This document shows positions 1-6,801 of a stretch of 12,908 nt of DNA, one piece after another; position 1 is the stretch's first letter, and every line of letters starts with the position of its first letter. A program made the position numbers and the translations under genes. The stretch spans positions 1 through 12,908 of the forward strand of contig JBDHRX010000090.1 of the NCBI GenBank assembly GCA_039807785.1. Direction: 5' to 3'. Source of the stretch: Zeimonas sp039807785 (lineage in GTDB: Bacteria; Pseudomonadota; Gammaproteobacteria; Burkholderiales; Burkholderiaceae_E). Below the pieces are notes generated by a model that was given only the letters and a program-made list of their open reading frames with translations, had not been told where the DNA came from and searched no databases.

Positions 1-1
1 C

Positions 2-235
2 CCGCGCCCGGCCTGCGACCACTATGCCGCGCAGGCGCCGGGCCTGTGGCTGGCCGGCGACTGGGCCTGGCCCGAGTACCCGGCGACGCTGGAGGCAGCC
101 GTACGCAGCGGCGAGCAGGCGGCCCGGCGCATCCTCGCCGGGTTCGGCCGCTCCACCCGGCTCGACGGGCTCGATCGGCCCGGCGGGCTCGCCCCGGCCG
201 CCACCGCCACGGACCGGCGCCCGGGCGACCGCTGA
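2..235 (+). CDS. C-terminal fragment of FAD-dependent oxidoreductase (HpnE / phytoene-desaturase-like)
   Basis: Open at the left edge of the window; the reading frame beginning at base 2 gives 77 residues ending at TGA 233-235. The segment GLWLAGDWAWPEYPATLEAA followed by VRSGEQAARRIL is the typical C-terminal FAD-binding signature of the flavin amine oxidase / carotenoid desaturase superfamily (AGDW, then ATLEAAVRSG), where a Gly-Asp pair contacts the flavin. The final 25 or so residues are Gly/Pro/Arg-rich and probably unstructured. Among the families I know, hydroxysqualene dehydroxylase HpnE (hopanoid pathway) ends most like this, but protoporphyrinogen-oxidase-like and generic amine oxidases share the motif. 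The upstream partners that would settle it (hpnC, hpnD) lie outside the window. Family confidence is good; the specific enzyme is an inference. Confidence 0.7.
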   Translation, partial: PRPACDHYAAQAPGLWLAGDWAWPEYPATLEAAVRSGEQAARRILAGFGRSTRLDGLDRPGGLAPAATATDRRPGDR

Positions 236-237
236 AC

Positions 238-259
238 GCGGGCCCGGCGCCGGGCCCGC
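238..259. terminator. Perfect 22-bp GC palindrome between convergent genes
   Basis: The 26 bp between the stop of the oxidoreductase (235) and the stop of radA (262) are almost entirely a perfect self-complementary sequence with GGGCCC arms and a GGCGCC centre. It could fold as a hairpin in RNA from either strand and so act as a shared bidirectional terminator. There is no T-run on either side, so a classical intrinsic terminator is not demonstrated. Confidence 0.4.
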
Positions 260-261
260 CG

Positions 262-1623
262 TCAGGCCCAGGCCGCTTCCAGCGCCTGGTCGATGCGCTC
301 GAGCGAGATCGCCTCGACCCCTTCGATCGGGCGCTTCGGCGCGTTGGCACGCGGCAGCAGCACGCGGGAGAACCCCAGCTTGGCCGCCTCGCGCAGCCGC
401 TCCTGGCCGCGCGGCGCCGGCCGGATCTCGCCGGCCAGCCCGACCTCGCCGAACACCGCCAGCCCGCGCGGCAGCGCGCGGTTCTTCAGCGAGGAGACGA
501 TCGCCAGCAACACCGCGAGGTCGGCCGCCGGCTCGCCGATGCGCACCCCGCCCACCGCGTTGATGAACACGTCCTGGTCGTGACAGGCGATGCCGGCGTG
601 CCGGTGCAGCACCGCCAGCAGCATCGCCAGCCGGTTCTGCTCGAGGCCGACCGACAGCCGCCGCGGGTTCGGGGCGTGCGCCGCGTCGACCAGCGCCTGG
701 ATCTCGACCAGGAGCGGGCGCGACCCCTCCTGCGTGGCGAGCACGCAGGACCCGGGCACGCGCTCGGCATGGCGCGACAGGAACAGCGCCGAGGGGTTCG
801 CCACCCCGCGCAGCCCGCGGTCGGTCATCGCGAACACGCCGAGCTCGTTGACCGCGCCGAAGCGGTTCTTGAACGCGCGCACCAGCCGGTACGACGAATG
901 CGTCTCGCCCTCGAAGTAGAGCACCGTGTCGACCATGTGCTCGAGCACTCGCGGGCCGGCGAGCGTGCCTTCCTTGGTCACGTGCCCGATCATCACCATC
1001 GCCGCGCCCGACTGCTTGGACAGGCGCGTCAGCTGCGCCGCGCACTCGCGCACCTGGGCCACCGAGCCCGGCGCCGACTGGAGCTGCCCGGAATACAGCG
1101 TCTGGATCGAGTCGATGACCACCACCGATGGACGGCGCTGCTGGATCGCGGTGCAGATGCGCTCGAGCTCGATCTCGGCCAGCAGCGGCAGCGGGGCGCT
1201 GCCCGCGCCGAGCCGGCGCGCGCGCAGCGCGACCTGCGAGGCGGACTCCTCGCCCGTGACGTACAGCACCTCGCGCGAGGCCGCGAGCGTCGCCAGCGCC
1301 TGCAGCAGCAGCGTCGACTTGCCGATCCCCGGGTCGCCGCCGATCAGGACCACCGATCCCTCGACCAGGCCGCCGCCCAGCACCCGGTCGAACTCGTCGA
1401 TGCCGGTGCCGATGCGCTCGACCTCGCGCGCCTGCACCGCGTCGAGCAGGACCACCTCGTGCGTCGGCGCCAGCGACTGGTAGCGATGCCCGCCGTCGGC
1501 GCGGTCCGGCAGCGGCGTCTCGCCCAGCGTGTTCCAGGCTCCGCAGTGCGGGCACTGCCCCTGCCACTTCGGGGTCGTGCCGCCGCACGCGCCGCAGACG
1601 TGATGCGTCTTCGCCCTGGCCAT
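262..1623 (-). CDS. radA: DNA repair protein RadA/Sms
   Basis: A 453-residue protein, the usual length for RadA, the RecA-related ATPase that promotes branch migration during recombinational repair. Visible domains in order: N-terminal C4 zinc finger (C10, C13, C24, C27); RecA-type core with Walker A GGDPGIGKST (95-104) and Walker B VVVID (167-171); the RadA signature KNRFG (252-256); and a C-terminal Lon-protease-like domain with GGVRIGEPAADLAVLLAI (358-375) and GEVGLAGEIR (392-401). The start MARAKTHHVCGACG is standard, and the ATG lies 10 nt after the alr stop, so radA is very likely co-transcribed with alr. No good Shine-Dalgarno is visible in the short gap, which suggests translational coupling to alr. 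All key residues are present. The long open frame on the opposite strand (46-1707) is a codon-bias shadow. Confidence 0.97.
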   Translation of the reverse strand: MARAKTHHVCGACGGTTPKWQGQCPHCGAWNTLGETPLPDRADGGHRYQSLAPTHEVVLLDAVQAREVERIGTGIDEFDRVLGGGLVEGSVVLIGGDPGIGKSTLLLQALATLAASREVLYVTGEESASQVALRARRLGAGSAPLPLLAEIELERICTAIQQRRPSVVVIDSIQTLYSGQLQSAPGSVAQVRECAAQLTRLSKQSGAAMVMIGHVTKEGTLAGPRVLEHMVDTVLYFEGETHSSYRLVRAFKNRFGAVNELGVFAMTDRGLRGVANPSALFLSRHAERVPGSCVLATQEGSRPLLVEIQALVDAAHAPNPRRLSVGLEQNRLAMLLAVLHRHAGIACHDQDVFINAVGGVRIGEPAADLAVLLAIVSSLKNRALPRGLAVFGEVGLAGEIRPAPRGQERLREAAKLGFSRVLLPRANAPKRPIEGVEAISLERIDQALEAAWA

Positions 1624-1633
1624 CGCGCGGCGC

Positions 1634-2731
1634 TCAGGCTGCGGGGCCGGGGCCCGGCGGCGCGTCGTCGACCCGCACCGGGACGCGCGGGGCGAGCGCG
1701 CACATGAGCTCGTAGCCGATGGTGCCGCTCGCCCGAGCGACCGCGTCGATCGGGACCTGCTCGCCCCAGAGCTCGACCGGCGCGCCCGGGACCGCCCCGG
1801 GGACCGGCTCGAGGTCGACCATCAGCATATCCATCGCCACCCGCCCGAGCGTCGTGGTGCGCACCCCGGCGACCGCGACCGGGGTGCCGCCGGGCGCATG
1901 GCGCGGATAGCCGTCGGCATAGCCGCAGGCGACCACGCCGATGCGCCTGGCGCGCTCGGCGCGGAACAGCGAGCCGTAGCCCACCGCCTCGCCCGCCGCC
2001 AGCGCCTGGACCGCGATCAGGCGCGACTCGAGGCGCATCGCCGGGCGCAGGCCCAGCCCGGCGGCGTCCCCGTCGCCGAACGGGGTGGCGCCGTAGAGCA
2101 TGATGCCGGGCCGGATCGCCGTCCCGTGGGTGTCCGGAAGGCGCAGCGTCGCAGCCGAGTTGGCGAGCGAGCGATCGGCGTCCAGGCCCTCGGCCGCGGC
2201 CTCGAAGCGGCGCAGCGCCTCGTCGGCGCCGCCGTCGAGGTCGGCATTGGCGAAATGGGTCATCAGCGTCACCCGGTCCACCGCCGGCAGCGCGGCGAGC
2301 CGCGCGAACGCCGCGCGGAACGCCGCCGGCCCGAACCCGAGCCGGTTCATCCCGCTGTTGAACTTCAGGCACACCTCGATCCCCGCCCGCCCCGGCAGGG
2401 CCGCCAGCCAGTCGATCTGCCGCGGCTCGTGCACCACCAGGGACAGGCGCTCACGCGCGGCCTGCTCGACGTCGGCCGGGTCGAAAGCGCCCTCGAGCAT
2501 CAGCACCGGGCCGCGCCAGCCGTCGCGACGCAGCGCCGACGCGCCGTCGAACTCGACCAGCGCCAGCCCGTCGGCGGCGGCGAAGCCGCGCGCCGCATTG
2601 GCCAGGCCGTGGCCGTACCCGTCGGCCTTGACCACCGCCCAGACGAAGCGGCCGGGGGCGTACCGGCGCGCGAGCGCCAGGTTGTGGCGCATGGCCGGAA
2701 GGGAGACGGTGGCGAGGATCGGGCGCGGCAT
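1634..2731 (-). CDS. alr: Alanine racemase (PLP-dependent)
   Basis: A 365-residue fold-type III PLP enzyme that interconverts L- and D-alanine for peptidoglycan. The PLP lysine is K35 in AVVKADGYGHG. The second catalytic base is Y252 in AVGYGSLF, and GYADGYPR (270-277) and GRVAMDMLMVD (296-306) are the expected active-site and dimer-interface motifs. MTHFANAD (157-164) and TAIRPGIMLYG (204-214) complete the TIM-barrel signatures. Length and motif order match the short proteobacterial Alr/DadX class. The ATG at 2731 begins MPRPILATVSLPAMRHN, a normal family N-terminus. It is the first gene of an alr-radA pair and is divergent from lplT, an order familiar from Burkholderiales. Whether it is the housekeeping (Alr) or catabolic (DadX) form cannot be told from sequence; no dadA is next to it, which favours the biosynthetic role. 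Confidence 0.96.
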   Translation of the reverse strand: MPRPILATVSLPAMRHNLALARRYAPGRFVWAVVKADGYGHGLANAARGFAAADGLALVEFDGASALRRDGWRGPVLMLEGAFDPADVEQAARERLSLVVHEPRQIDWLAALPGRAGIEVCLKFNSGMNRLGFGPAAFRAAFARLAALPAVDRVTLMTHFANADLDGGADEALRRFEAAAEGLDADRSLANSAATLRLPDTHGTAIRPGIMLYGATPFGDGDAAGLGLRPAMRLESRLIAVQALAAGEAVGYGSLFRAERARRIGVVACGYADGYPRHAPGGTPVAVAGVRTTTLGRVAMDMLMVDLEPVPGAVPGAPVELWGEQVPIDAVARASGTIGYELMCALAPRVPVRVDDAPPGPGPAA

Positions 2732-2921
2732 CGAAACGGAACGGGCAGGCAGTTGCGTCGATCAACTATACACACGGTGCGCCACGGCGATCATGGTATA
2801 AACCGACCCGCGCACAGCAGCGGCGTCAGCGGCCGCACGACACGGCACGCCGGCGAACCGGCCCCGTCGCCGTGAGGACGGAAAGTCGGCGCTCGAACGG
2901 AGACACGAGAGCCCTTTCCGG
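2732..2921. promoter_or_regulatory. Divergent promoter region of alr-radA and lplT
   Basis: A 190-bp gap between divergent starts, with a locally AT-rich island at about 2761-2802. On the minus strand TATAGT (complement of 2765-2770) is a 5/6 match to a sigma70 -10 box and would give alr a leader of roughly 25-30 nt. On the plus strand TATAAA (2797-2802) is a 5/6 match and would give lplT a leader of about 110 nt. Convincing -35 hexamers are not visible at 17-bp spacing for either. The downstream part (about 2803-2921) is GC-rich, with short hairpin potential (for example CCGGC/GCCGG near 2851-2864), and I recognise no riboswitch or small RNA in it. Confidence 0.5.
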
Positions 2922-4184
2922 ATGAAACGCGGCTTCTACACGATCATGGCGGCGCAGTTCTTCTCGTCGCTGGCGGACAACGCGCTGCTGATCGCCGCGA
3001 TCGCGCTGCTCATCGAGATGCACGCGCCCGACTGGATGAAGCCGCTGCTCAAGCTGTTCTTCACCGTGTCGTACGTGATGCTCGCGCCCTTCGTCGGCGC
3101 CTTCGCCGACTCGATGCAGAAGGGCCGGGTGATGTTCGTGACCAACCTGGTCAAGATCGTCGGCTGCATGCTGATGTTCTTCACGATCCACCCGCTGCTC
3201 GCCTACGCGGTGGTCGGCTTCGGCGCGGCCGCCTATTCGCCCGCCAAGTACGGGATCCTGACCGAGCTGCTGCCCCCGGAGAAGCTGGTCGCGGCCAACG
3301 GCTGGATCGAGGGCACGACCGTCGGCTCGATCATCCTCGGCACCGTGCTGGGTGGCGCGCTGATCAGCCCGACCATCGCCGGAATGCTGCTCTCGTTCGA
3401 CATGCCGCTGATCGAGACCGGCATCGAGACGCCCGCCGAGGCCGCCATCGTGGTGATCGCCTTCTTCTACGCGGTCGCCGCCGCGTTCAACCTCGGCATC
3501 CCGGATACCGGCGCGCGCTACCCGCAGCAGGCGCGCAACCCGTTCCGGCTGATCCGCGAGTTCCTGGGCTGTTGCCGCGTGCTCTGGGCCGACAAGCTCG
3601 GGCAGATCTCGCTCGCGGTCACGACGCTCTTCTGGGGCGCCGGCGCGACCCTGCAGTTCATCGTCCTCGACTGGGCCCGCCACGCGCTCGGCCTGCCGCT
3701 CAGCCGCGCGGCGATCCTGCAGGGCGTGGTCGCGCTGGGCATCGCCTGCGGCGCGATGCTGGCGGCGCGGATCGTGCGGCTGCGCGATTCGCTGCGGGTG
3801 CTGCCGGTCGGCGTGGCGATGGGCCTGCTCGTGCCGGTGATGACGCTGGTGTCCTCCGAGCTGATGGCGTTCCCGGTGCTGGTGCTGGTCGGCGCGCTGG
3901 CGGGTTTCTTCGTGGTGCCGATGAACGCCCTGCTCCAGCATCGCGGCCACGTGCTGATGAGCGCCGGCCACTCGATCGCGGTGCAGAACTTCAACGAGAA
4001 CCTGAACGTGCTGCTGATGCTCGGCCTCTACGCGCTGCTGCTGCGCCTGGAGCTGAGCGTGAACGCAGTGATCGTGGTCTTCGGCGTCTTCGTCGCGCTC
4101 ACCATGGTCGCCGTGATCCGGCTCCATCGCGCCAACCAGCGCGTGTTCGACTCGGTCTCCCTGATCGGCCAGAGCAAGCACTGA
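2922..4184 (+). CDS. lplT: Lysophospholipid transporter LplT (MFS)
   Basis: A 420-residue polytopic inner-membrane protein of the major facilitator superfamily. In E. coli LplT flips lysophosphatidylethanolamine and lysophosphatidylglycerol inward for re-acylation by Aas. The N-terminus MKRGFYTIMAAQFFSSLADN, the loop GAFADSMQKGRVM (59-71, the MFS motif A position), the segment YSPAKYGILTELLPPEKLVAANGWIEG and the downstream NALLQHRGHVLMSAGHSIAVQNFNEN are all LplT hallmarks. About a dozen hydrophobic stretches run through the protein, with a longer central loop near residues 165-215. It is not fused to an acyltransferase domain and no aas-like gene lies in the window, so its acylation partner must be elsewhere. 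The ribosome binding site is weak (GAGAG about 11 nt upstream). It converges on udg with only 10 bp between stops. Confidence 0.95.
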   Translation: MKRGFYTIMAAQFFSSLADNALLIAAIALLIEMHAPDWMKPLLKLFFTVSYVMLAPFVGAFADSMQKGRVMFVTNLVKIVGCMLMFFTIHPLLAYAVVGFGAAAYSPAKYGILTELLPPEKLVAANGWIEGTTVGSIILGTVLGGALISPTIAGMLLSFDMPLIETGIETPAEAAIVVIAFFYAVAAAFNLGIPDTGARYPQQARNPFRLIREFLGCCRVLWADKLGQISLAVTTLFWGAGATLQFIVLDWARHALGLPLSRAAILQGVVALGIACGAMLAARIVRLRDSLRVLPVGVAMGLLVPVMTLVSSELMAFPVLVLVGALAGFFVVPMNALLQHRGHVLMSAGHSIAVQNFNENLNVLLMLGLYALLLRLELSVNAVIVVFGVFVALTMVAVIRLHRANQRVFDSVSLIGQSKH

Positions 4185-4194
4185 GGGCCGGCCG

Positions 4195-4929
4195 TCACGG
4201 CGCCAGCGGCGTCTCCGCATCGTGCGCCCTGCGCGCGAGGCACAGGTCGGCCCAGGCGCGCGCCTTGTCGGGCAAGCTGCGCAGCAGGTACGCCGGATGG
4301 TAGGTGACCACGAGCGGGATCGCGCGCCCCGCGACCGTGTAGCGATGCACCCGTCCGCGCAGGCTGGCGATCGAGGCCTCGGTGCGCAGCAGCGACTGCG
4401 CCGCGATGCGCCCCACCACGACGATCACGCGCGGCGAGACCAGAGCGATCTGGCGCTGCAGGTACGGCTCGCAGCTCTGCATCTCCTGCGGCGACGGGTC
4501 GCGGTTGTTCGGCGGGCGACACTTGAGCACGTTGGCGATGAACACGTCGCGCTCCCGGCTCAGGCCGAGGGCCGCGAGCATCTGGTCGAGCAGCCGCCCC
4601 GCGTTGCCCACGAACGGCTCGCCGCGCCGGTCCTCCTCGGCGCCCGGCGCCTCGCCGACGATCATCCATCCGGCGTGCTCGTCGCCGACGCCGAACACCG
4701 TCCGGGTGCGCGTCCCGCACAGGCCGCAGGCCCTGCATCCCGCGACCGCTTCGCGCAGCGCCGCCCAGTCCATCGCGGCGACGCCGCCCGGCTCCGTCAC
4801 CCTTGCATCCTCCGGAGCGGCGGCCGCGGCTTCGCGCGGGCCGGCCGCGCCCTGCGCCGCTTCCCCGCGCGGCCGCCAGGCCGGCCCGATCCCGAGCGCG
4901 ACGTAGGCGCGACGCTGGGATTCATTCAC
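4195..4929 (-). CDS. Uracil-DNA glycosylase, family 4 (Fe-S type)
   Basis: A 244-residue protein from a GTG start that removes uracil from DNA as the first step of base-excision repair. Residues 1-50 are a variable N-terminal leader (AYVALGIGPAWRPR, then an Ala-rich linker), common in betaproteobacterial members. The catalytic domain follows: CRACGLC (65-71), motif A GEAPGAEEDRRGEPFVGNAG (92-111), NVLKCRPPNNRDP (133-145), C153 in SCEPYL, and motif B YHPAYLLRS (210-218) with the catalytic-site His211. Cys65, Cys68, Cys137 and Cys153 are the expected ligands of the [4Fe-4S] cluster typical of family 4. The GTG at 4929-4927 overlaps the rimI stop (GTGAATGA), so translation is probably coupled. 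Upstream in-frame sequence to 5052 lies inside rimI and is not needed. Often annotated udg or as a phage SPO1 polymerase-related protein in older databases. Confidence 0.93.
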   Translation of the reverse strand: MNESQRRAYVALGIGPAWRPRGEAAQGAAGPREAAAAAPEDARVTEPGGVAAMDWAALREAVAGCRACGLCGTRTRTVFGVGDEHAGWMIVGEAPGAEEDRRGEPFVGNAGRLLDQMLAALGLSRERDVFIANVLKCRPPNNRDPSPQEMQSCEPYLQRQIALVSPRVIVVVGRIAAQSLLRTEASIASLRGRVHRYTVAGRAIPLVVTYHPAYLLRSLPDKARAWADLCLARRAHDAETPLAP

Positions 4930-5422
4930 GGCGCAAGGTCCTGAAGAGCACCCAGGCATCCTCCCGCGTGCCCCCTCCGGCCGGGTAGTAGCCCTTGCGC
5001 ACCCCGAGCTGGGCGAAGCCGGCGCGGCGGTACAGCGCCAGCGCCGGAGCATTCGACGGACGCACCTCGAGCATCATCCCGAACGCGCCGCGCCGGCGCA
5101 CGTCGTCGAGCAGCCAGTCGAGCATCCGGCCGCCGATCCCGCGCCCCTGCAGGGGGCCGGCGACGCTGAAGTTGAGCAGGTGGGCCTCTTCGGGCAGCCA
5201 CATCACGATCGCGTAGCCGAGCGGCTCGCGCGACGCGCCCTCCGGGTCCTCGAAGATCCACCCGTCGTAACCCGCCTCCAGCGAATCCGAGAAGTTGCCG
5301 CGCGTCCAGGGGAACGGGTAGATGGCCCGCTCGATCGCGGCGACGGCATCGAGGTCGTCGGCGCGCATGCCGCGCGCCCGCGGCGCTCCGGGCGCCGCTT
5401 CGGGCCTGGGGACGGCGCTCAC
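4922..5422 (-). CDS. rimI: Ribosomal protein S18-alanine N-acetyltransferase RimI
   Basis: A 166-residue GNAT-fold acetyltransferase that acetylates the N-terminal Ala of ribosomal protein S18. Motifs: the RimI-type MRADDLDAVAAIERAIYPFPW (19-39), the central hydrophobic strands LGYAIVMWLPEEAHLLNFSV, the acetyl-CoA loop QGRGIGG, and the C-terminal region EVRPSNAPALALYRRAGFAQLGVRKGYYP with the catalytic-site Tyr. The chosen start is GTG at 5422 because GGAG sits 8 nt upstream of it; the internal ATG at 5368 (MRADDL) has no comparable site but is closer to the usual family N-terminus, so the first 18 residues are uncertain. It lies 15 nt after tsaB and overlaps udg by 8 nt, making one operon. 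The tsaB-rimI pairing is widely conserved. Confidence 0.93.
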   Translation of the reverse strand: MSAVPRPEAAPGAPRARGMRADDLDAVAAIERAIYPFPWTRGNFSDSLEAGYDGWIFEDPEGASREPLGYAIVMWLPEEAHLLNFSVAGPLQGRGIGGRMLDWLLDDVRRRGAFGMMLEVRPSNAPALALYRRAGFAQLGVRKGYYPAGGGTREDAWVLFRTLRRE

Positions 5423-5437
5423 CGACCGGGCTCCGGC

Positions 5438-6253
5438 TCAGGCACCGACGCCATCCGCGCGCCGCCGCCGCAGCGCCTGCTGTTCGTCCCGGTCGAGCGC
5501 CACCTTGTCGCGCACGTAGCGCGGCGTCGCCGCCGCGGCGTCGAGCGCCCGCCCGGCGCGCCAGTCGCGCAGCGCGATCTCCGCGAGCGCGTCGGCGCGT
5601 ACGTAGGCCTCGTCGGCGCCCGGCGCCAGCGGCGCGACCTGCGGCCGGTGTCGCGCGCACCAGGGCGCCAGCAGCGCCAGCGTTCGCCAGGCGTTGCCGC
5701 CGGGCAGCACCTGCGCCGGATCCGGCGCGGCTTCGCCCGCGGCAGCGCTCGACGGCCAGAGCGCGGCCAGCTCGTCGGTGAACCCGGTGCGCGACACCAG
5801 GCTCGGCCCGATCAGCGCGCGCCCCCAGTCCCGTGGCGCGTCGGTCCGCAGCCGGTACAGGCCGACGTAGACCTCGTCCATGCGCGCATCGGCGGCCACC
5901 AGCACGTCGCCCGCGGTGCGGCCGCTCGCGCGCAGCCGCTGCCAGGCGAGCGCGGCCAGCGACGCCACCGGCAGCAGCGGACGCCCGAGCGCGAGCCCGA
6001 GCCCCTGCGCGACCGCACAGGCGACCCGCAGCCCGGTGAACGACCCCGGCCCCGCATCGAAGGCGATCGCGTCGATTGCCCGGAGGCGCTCGGCCTCCGT
6101 GCCGGCGAGTTCGCGGACCAGCGCCAGGATGCGCTCCGACTGGCCCGCGCCGAGCCGCTCCGAGCGGCATTCGCTCTCGTCGATGCCCGCCTGGTGCTGC
6201 AGCATCGCCACCGAGCACCATTCGCCCGACGTCGCCAGCGCGAGCAGGCGCAC
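5438..6253 (-). CDS. tsaB: tRNA t6A37 biosynthesis protein TsaB (YeaZ)
   Basis: A pseudo-ASKHA protein that scaffolds TsaD and TsaE in making N6-threonylcarbamoyladenosine at position 37 of ANN-decoding tRNAs. The diagnostic motif is DAGPGSFTGLRVACAVAQGL, followed by ASLAALAW and AADARMDEVYVGLY. From the GTG at 6253 the protein has 271 residues (usual length about 220-240) and begins VRLLALATSGEWCSVAML, matching the family's normal N-terminal strand; GGGGGAG precedes this GTG at a short 3-nt spacing. An alternative in-frame GTG at 6343 adds 30 Pro/Arg-rich residues and sits exactly at leaderless distance from a -10-like TAGAAT (complement of 6351-6356). The family's usual LALDTSTE is here LALATSGE, so the Asp and second Thr are replaced. 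First gene of the tsaB-rimI-udg operon. Confidence 0.9.
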   Translation of the reverse strand: MRLLALATSGEWCSVAMLQHQAGIDESECRSERLGAGQSERILALVRELAGTEAERLRAIDAIAFDAGPGSFTGLRVACAVAQGLGLALGRPLLPVASLAALAWQRLRASGRTAGDVLVAADARMDEVYVGLYRLRTDAPRDWGRALIGPSLVSRTGFTDELAALWPSSAAAGEAAPDPAQVLPGGNAWRTLALLAPWCARHRPQVAPLAPGADEAYVRADALAEIALRDWRAGRALDAAAATPRYVRDKVALDRDEQQALRRRRADGVGA

Positions 6254-6350
6254 CCGCTCCCCCGCCGCGGCGCCGGGAACGAGGGGATCGGAGGCATCCG
6301 GGCGGCCCGCGGGGCGCGGAGGATCGACAGGGGGGCGGTTCACCGGGGGG

Positions 6351-6356
6351 ATTCTA
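6351..6356 (-). promoter_or_regulatory. -10-like element of the tsaB-rimI-udg operon
   Basis: TAGAAT on the minus strand (5/6 match to TATAAT). Seven nt separate it from the GTG at 6343, so transcription would begin at or one base before that codon. A good -35 is not visible at 17 bp; a TTGGCA at 6385-6390 is too far away (28-bp spacer). If the translation start is the GTG at 6253 instead, the mRNA has a leader of about 90 nt. Confidence 0.4.
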
Positions 6357-6396
6357 GCGCCGCCCCGGACCGGTCCGCATTCCGTGCCAACCGGCC

Positions 6397-6756
6397 CTAG
6401 TCGCGACGCCGCCCACGCCCGCGGCGGTCGTCGGGGCGCGCTTCGCGGAGCTGTTGCCGCAACTGGTCGCGCTCGCCGGGCGACATGCGTTGGGGCCGCG
6501 GCCCGGCATCGCGCGCCGGGCCGCCCGGTCCCGGCGGCTGGCGCAGCTCGCGACGGAACCGCTCGCGCTCGTCCGGGCTCATGCGCCGGCCCTGGAACGG
6601 CTGGGCGAGCGTACTGCCCGCCGCGAAGGCCAGCGACGCCAGCAGCAGCGCCCGGCCCAGGCGCCGGCGCACCGTCGATGCCGGAGGCGCGAGCGCACCG
6701 GCCTCGGGCGGGCGTGGCCCGCCGGCTGCGGCAGGGATGAGGGTGTCGTCGGCCAT
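6397..6756 (-). CDS. Small Arg-rich exported or membrane-anchored protein with two MSPxER repeats
   Basis: A 119-residue protein whose precise family I cannot name. Residues 1-33 are polar and Pro-rich, ending in RRR. Residues 34-51 (GRALLLASLAFAAGSTLA) form one hydrophobic segment that could be a signal peptide (possible cleavage after STLA at 51) or a single membrane anchor. The rest carries two copies of one motif: RRMSPDERERFRRELR (57-72) and QRMSPGERDQLRQQLR (89-104), each an amphipathic Arg/Glu helix, joined by a Pro/Gly linker. The tail is GRGRRRD. Similar MSPEER/LSPEER-repeat small proteins are common next to envelope genes in Burkholderiales, to my knowledge without a function. A -10-like TAGAAT lies 6 nt before the ATG with no Shine-Dalgarno. 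It is divergent from ompR and may share its operator. Reality as a gene is likely but not certain. Confidence 0.65.
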   Translation of the reverse strand: MADDTLIPAAAGGPRPPEAGALAPPASTVRRRLGRALLLASLAFAAGSTLAQPFQGRRMSPDERERFRRELRQPPGPGGPARDAGPRPQRMSPGERDQLRQQLREARPDDRRGRGRRRD

Positions 6757-6762
6757 GCCCGC

Positions 6763-6768
6763 ATTCTA
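6763..6768 (-). promoter_or_regulatory. -10-like element immediately upstream of the small Arg-rich protein gene
   Basis: TAGAAT on the minus strand, 6 nt before the ATG at 6756. The spacing would place the transcription start at about the start codon itself, implying a leaderless message. A weak CTGCAC at 6786-6791 (complement) stands at 17-bp spacing, a 3/6 match to TTGACA. Confidence 0.4.
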
Positions 6769-6801
6769 GGCGGCGCCATCGCCCGGTGCAGCCCCACGCA
6801 C

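Noticed and set aside
46..1707. 553-codon open frame on the plus strand opposite radA
   Set aside because: Its translation is Arg/Gln/His-rich low-complexity sequence without motifs. It mirrors radA, which has all its family signatures; long antisense frames are expected at this GC content.
2871..2895. GAGGACGGAAAGTC, slightly reminiscent of the conserved RNase P RNA 5' motif
   Set aside because: Only a short partial match, and none of the other conserved RNase P elements fit in the remaining space before lplT.
2826..4220. 464-codon minus-strand frame opposite lplT
   Set aside because: The product is a His/Glu/Arg/Gln-rich string, the usual complement of a hydrophobic membrane protein gene. 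No ribosome binding site and no recognisable domain.
4930..5052. Upstream in-frame extension of the uracil-DNA glycosylase
   Set aside because: It lies entirely within rimI; the GTG at 4929 gives the N-terminus typical of the family.
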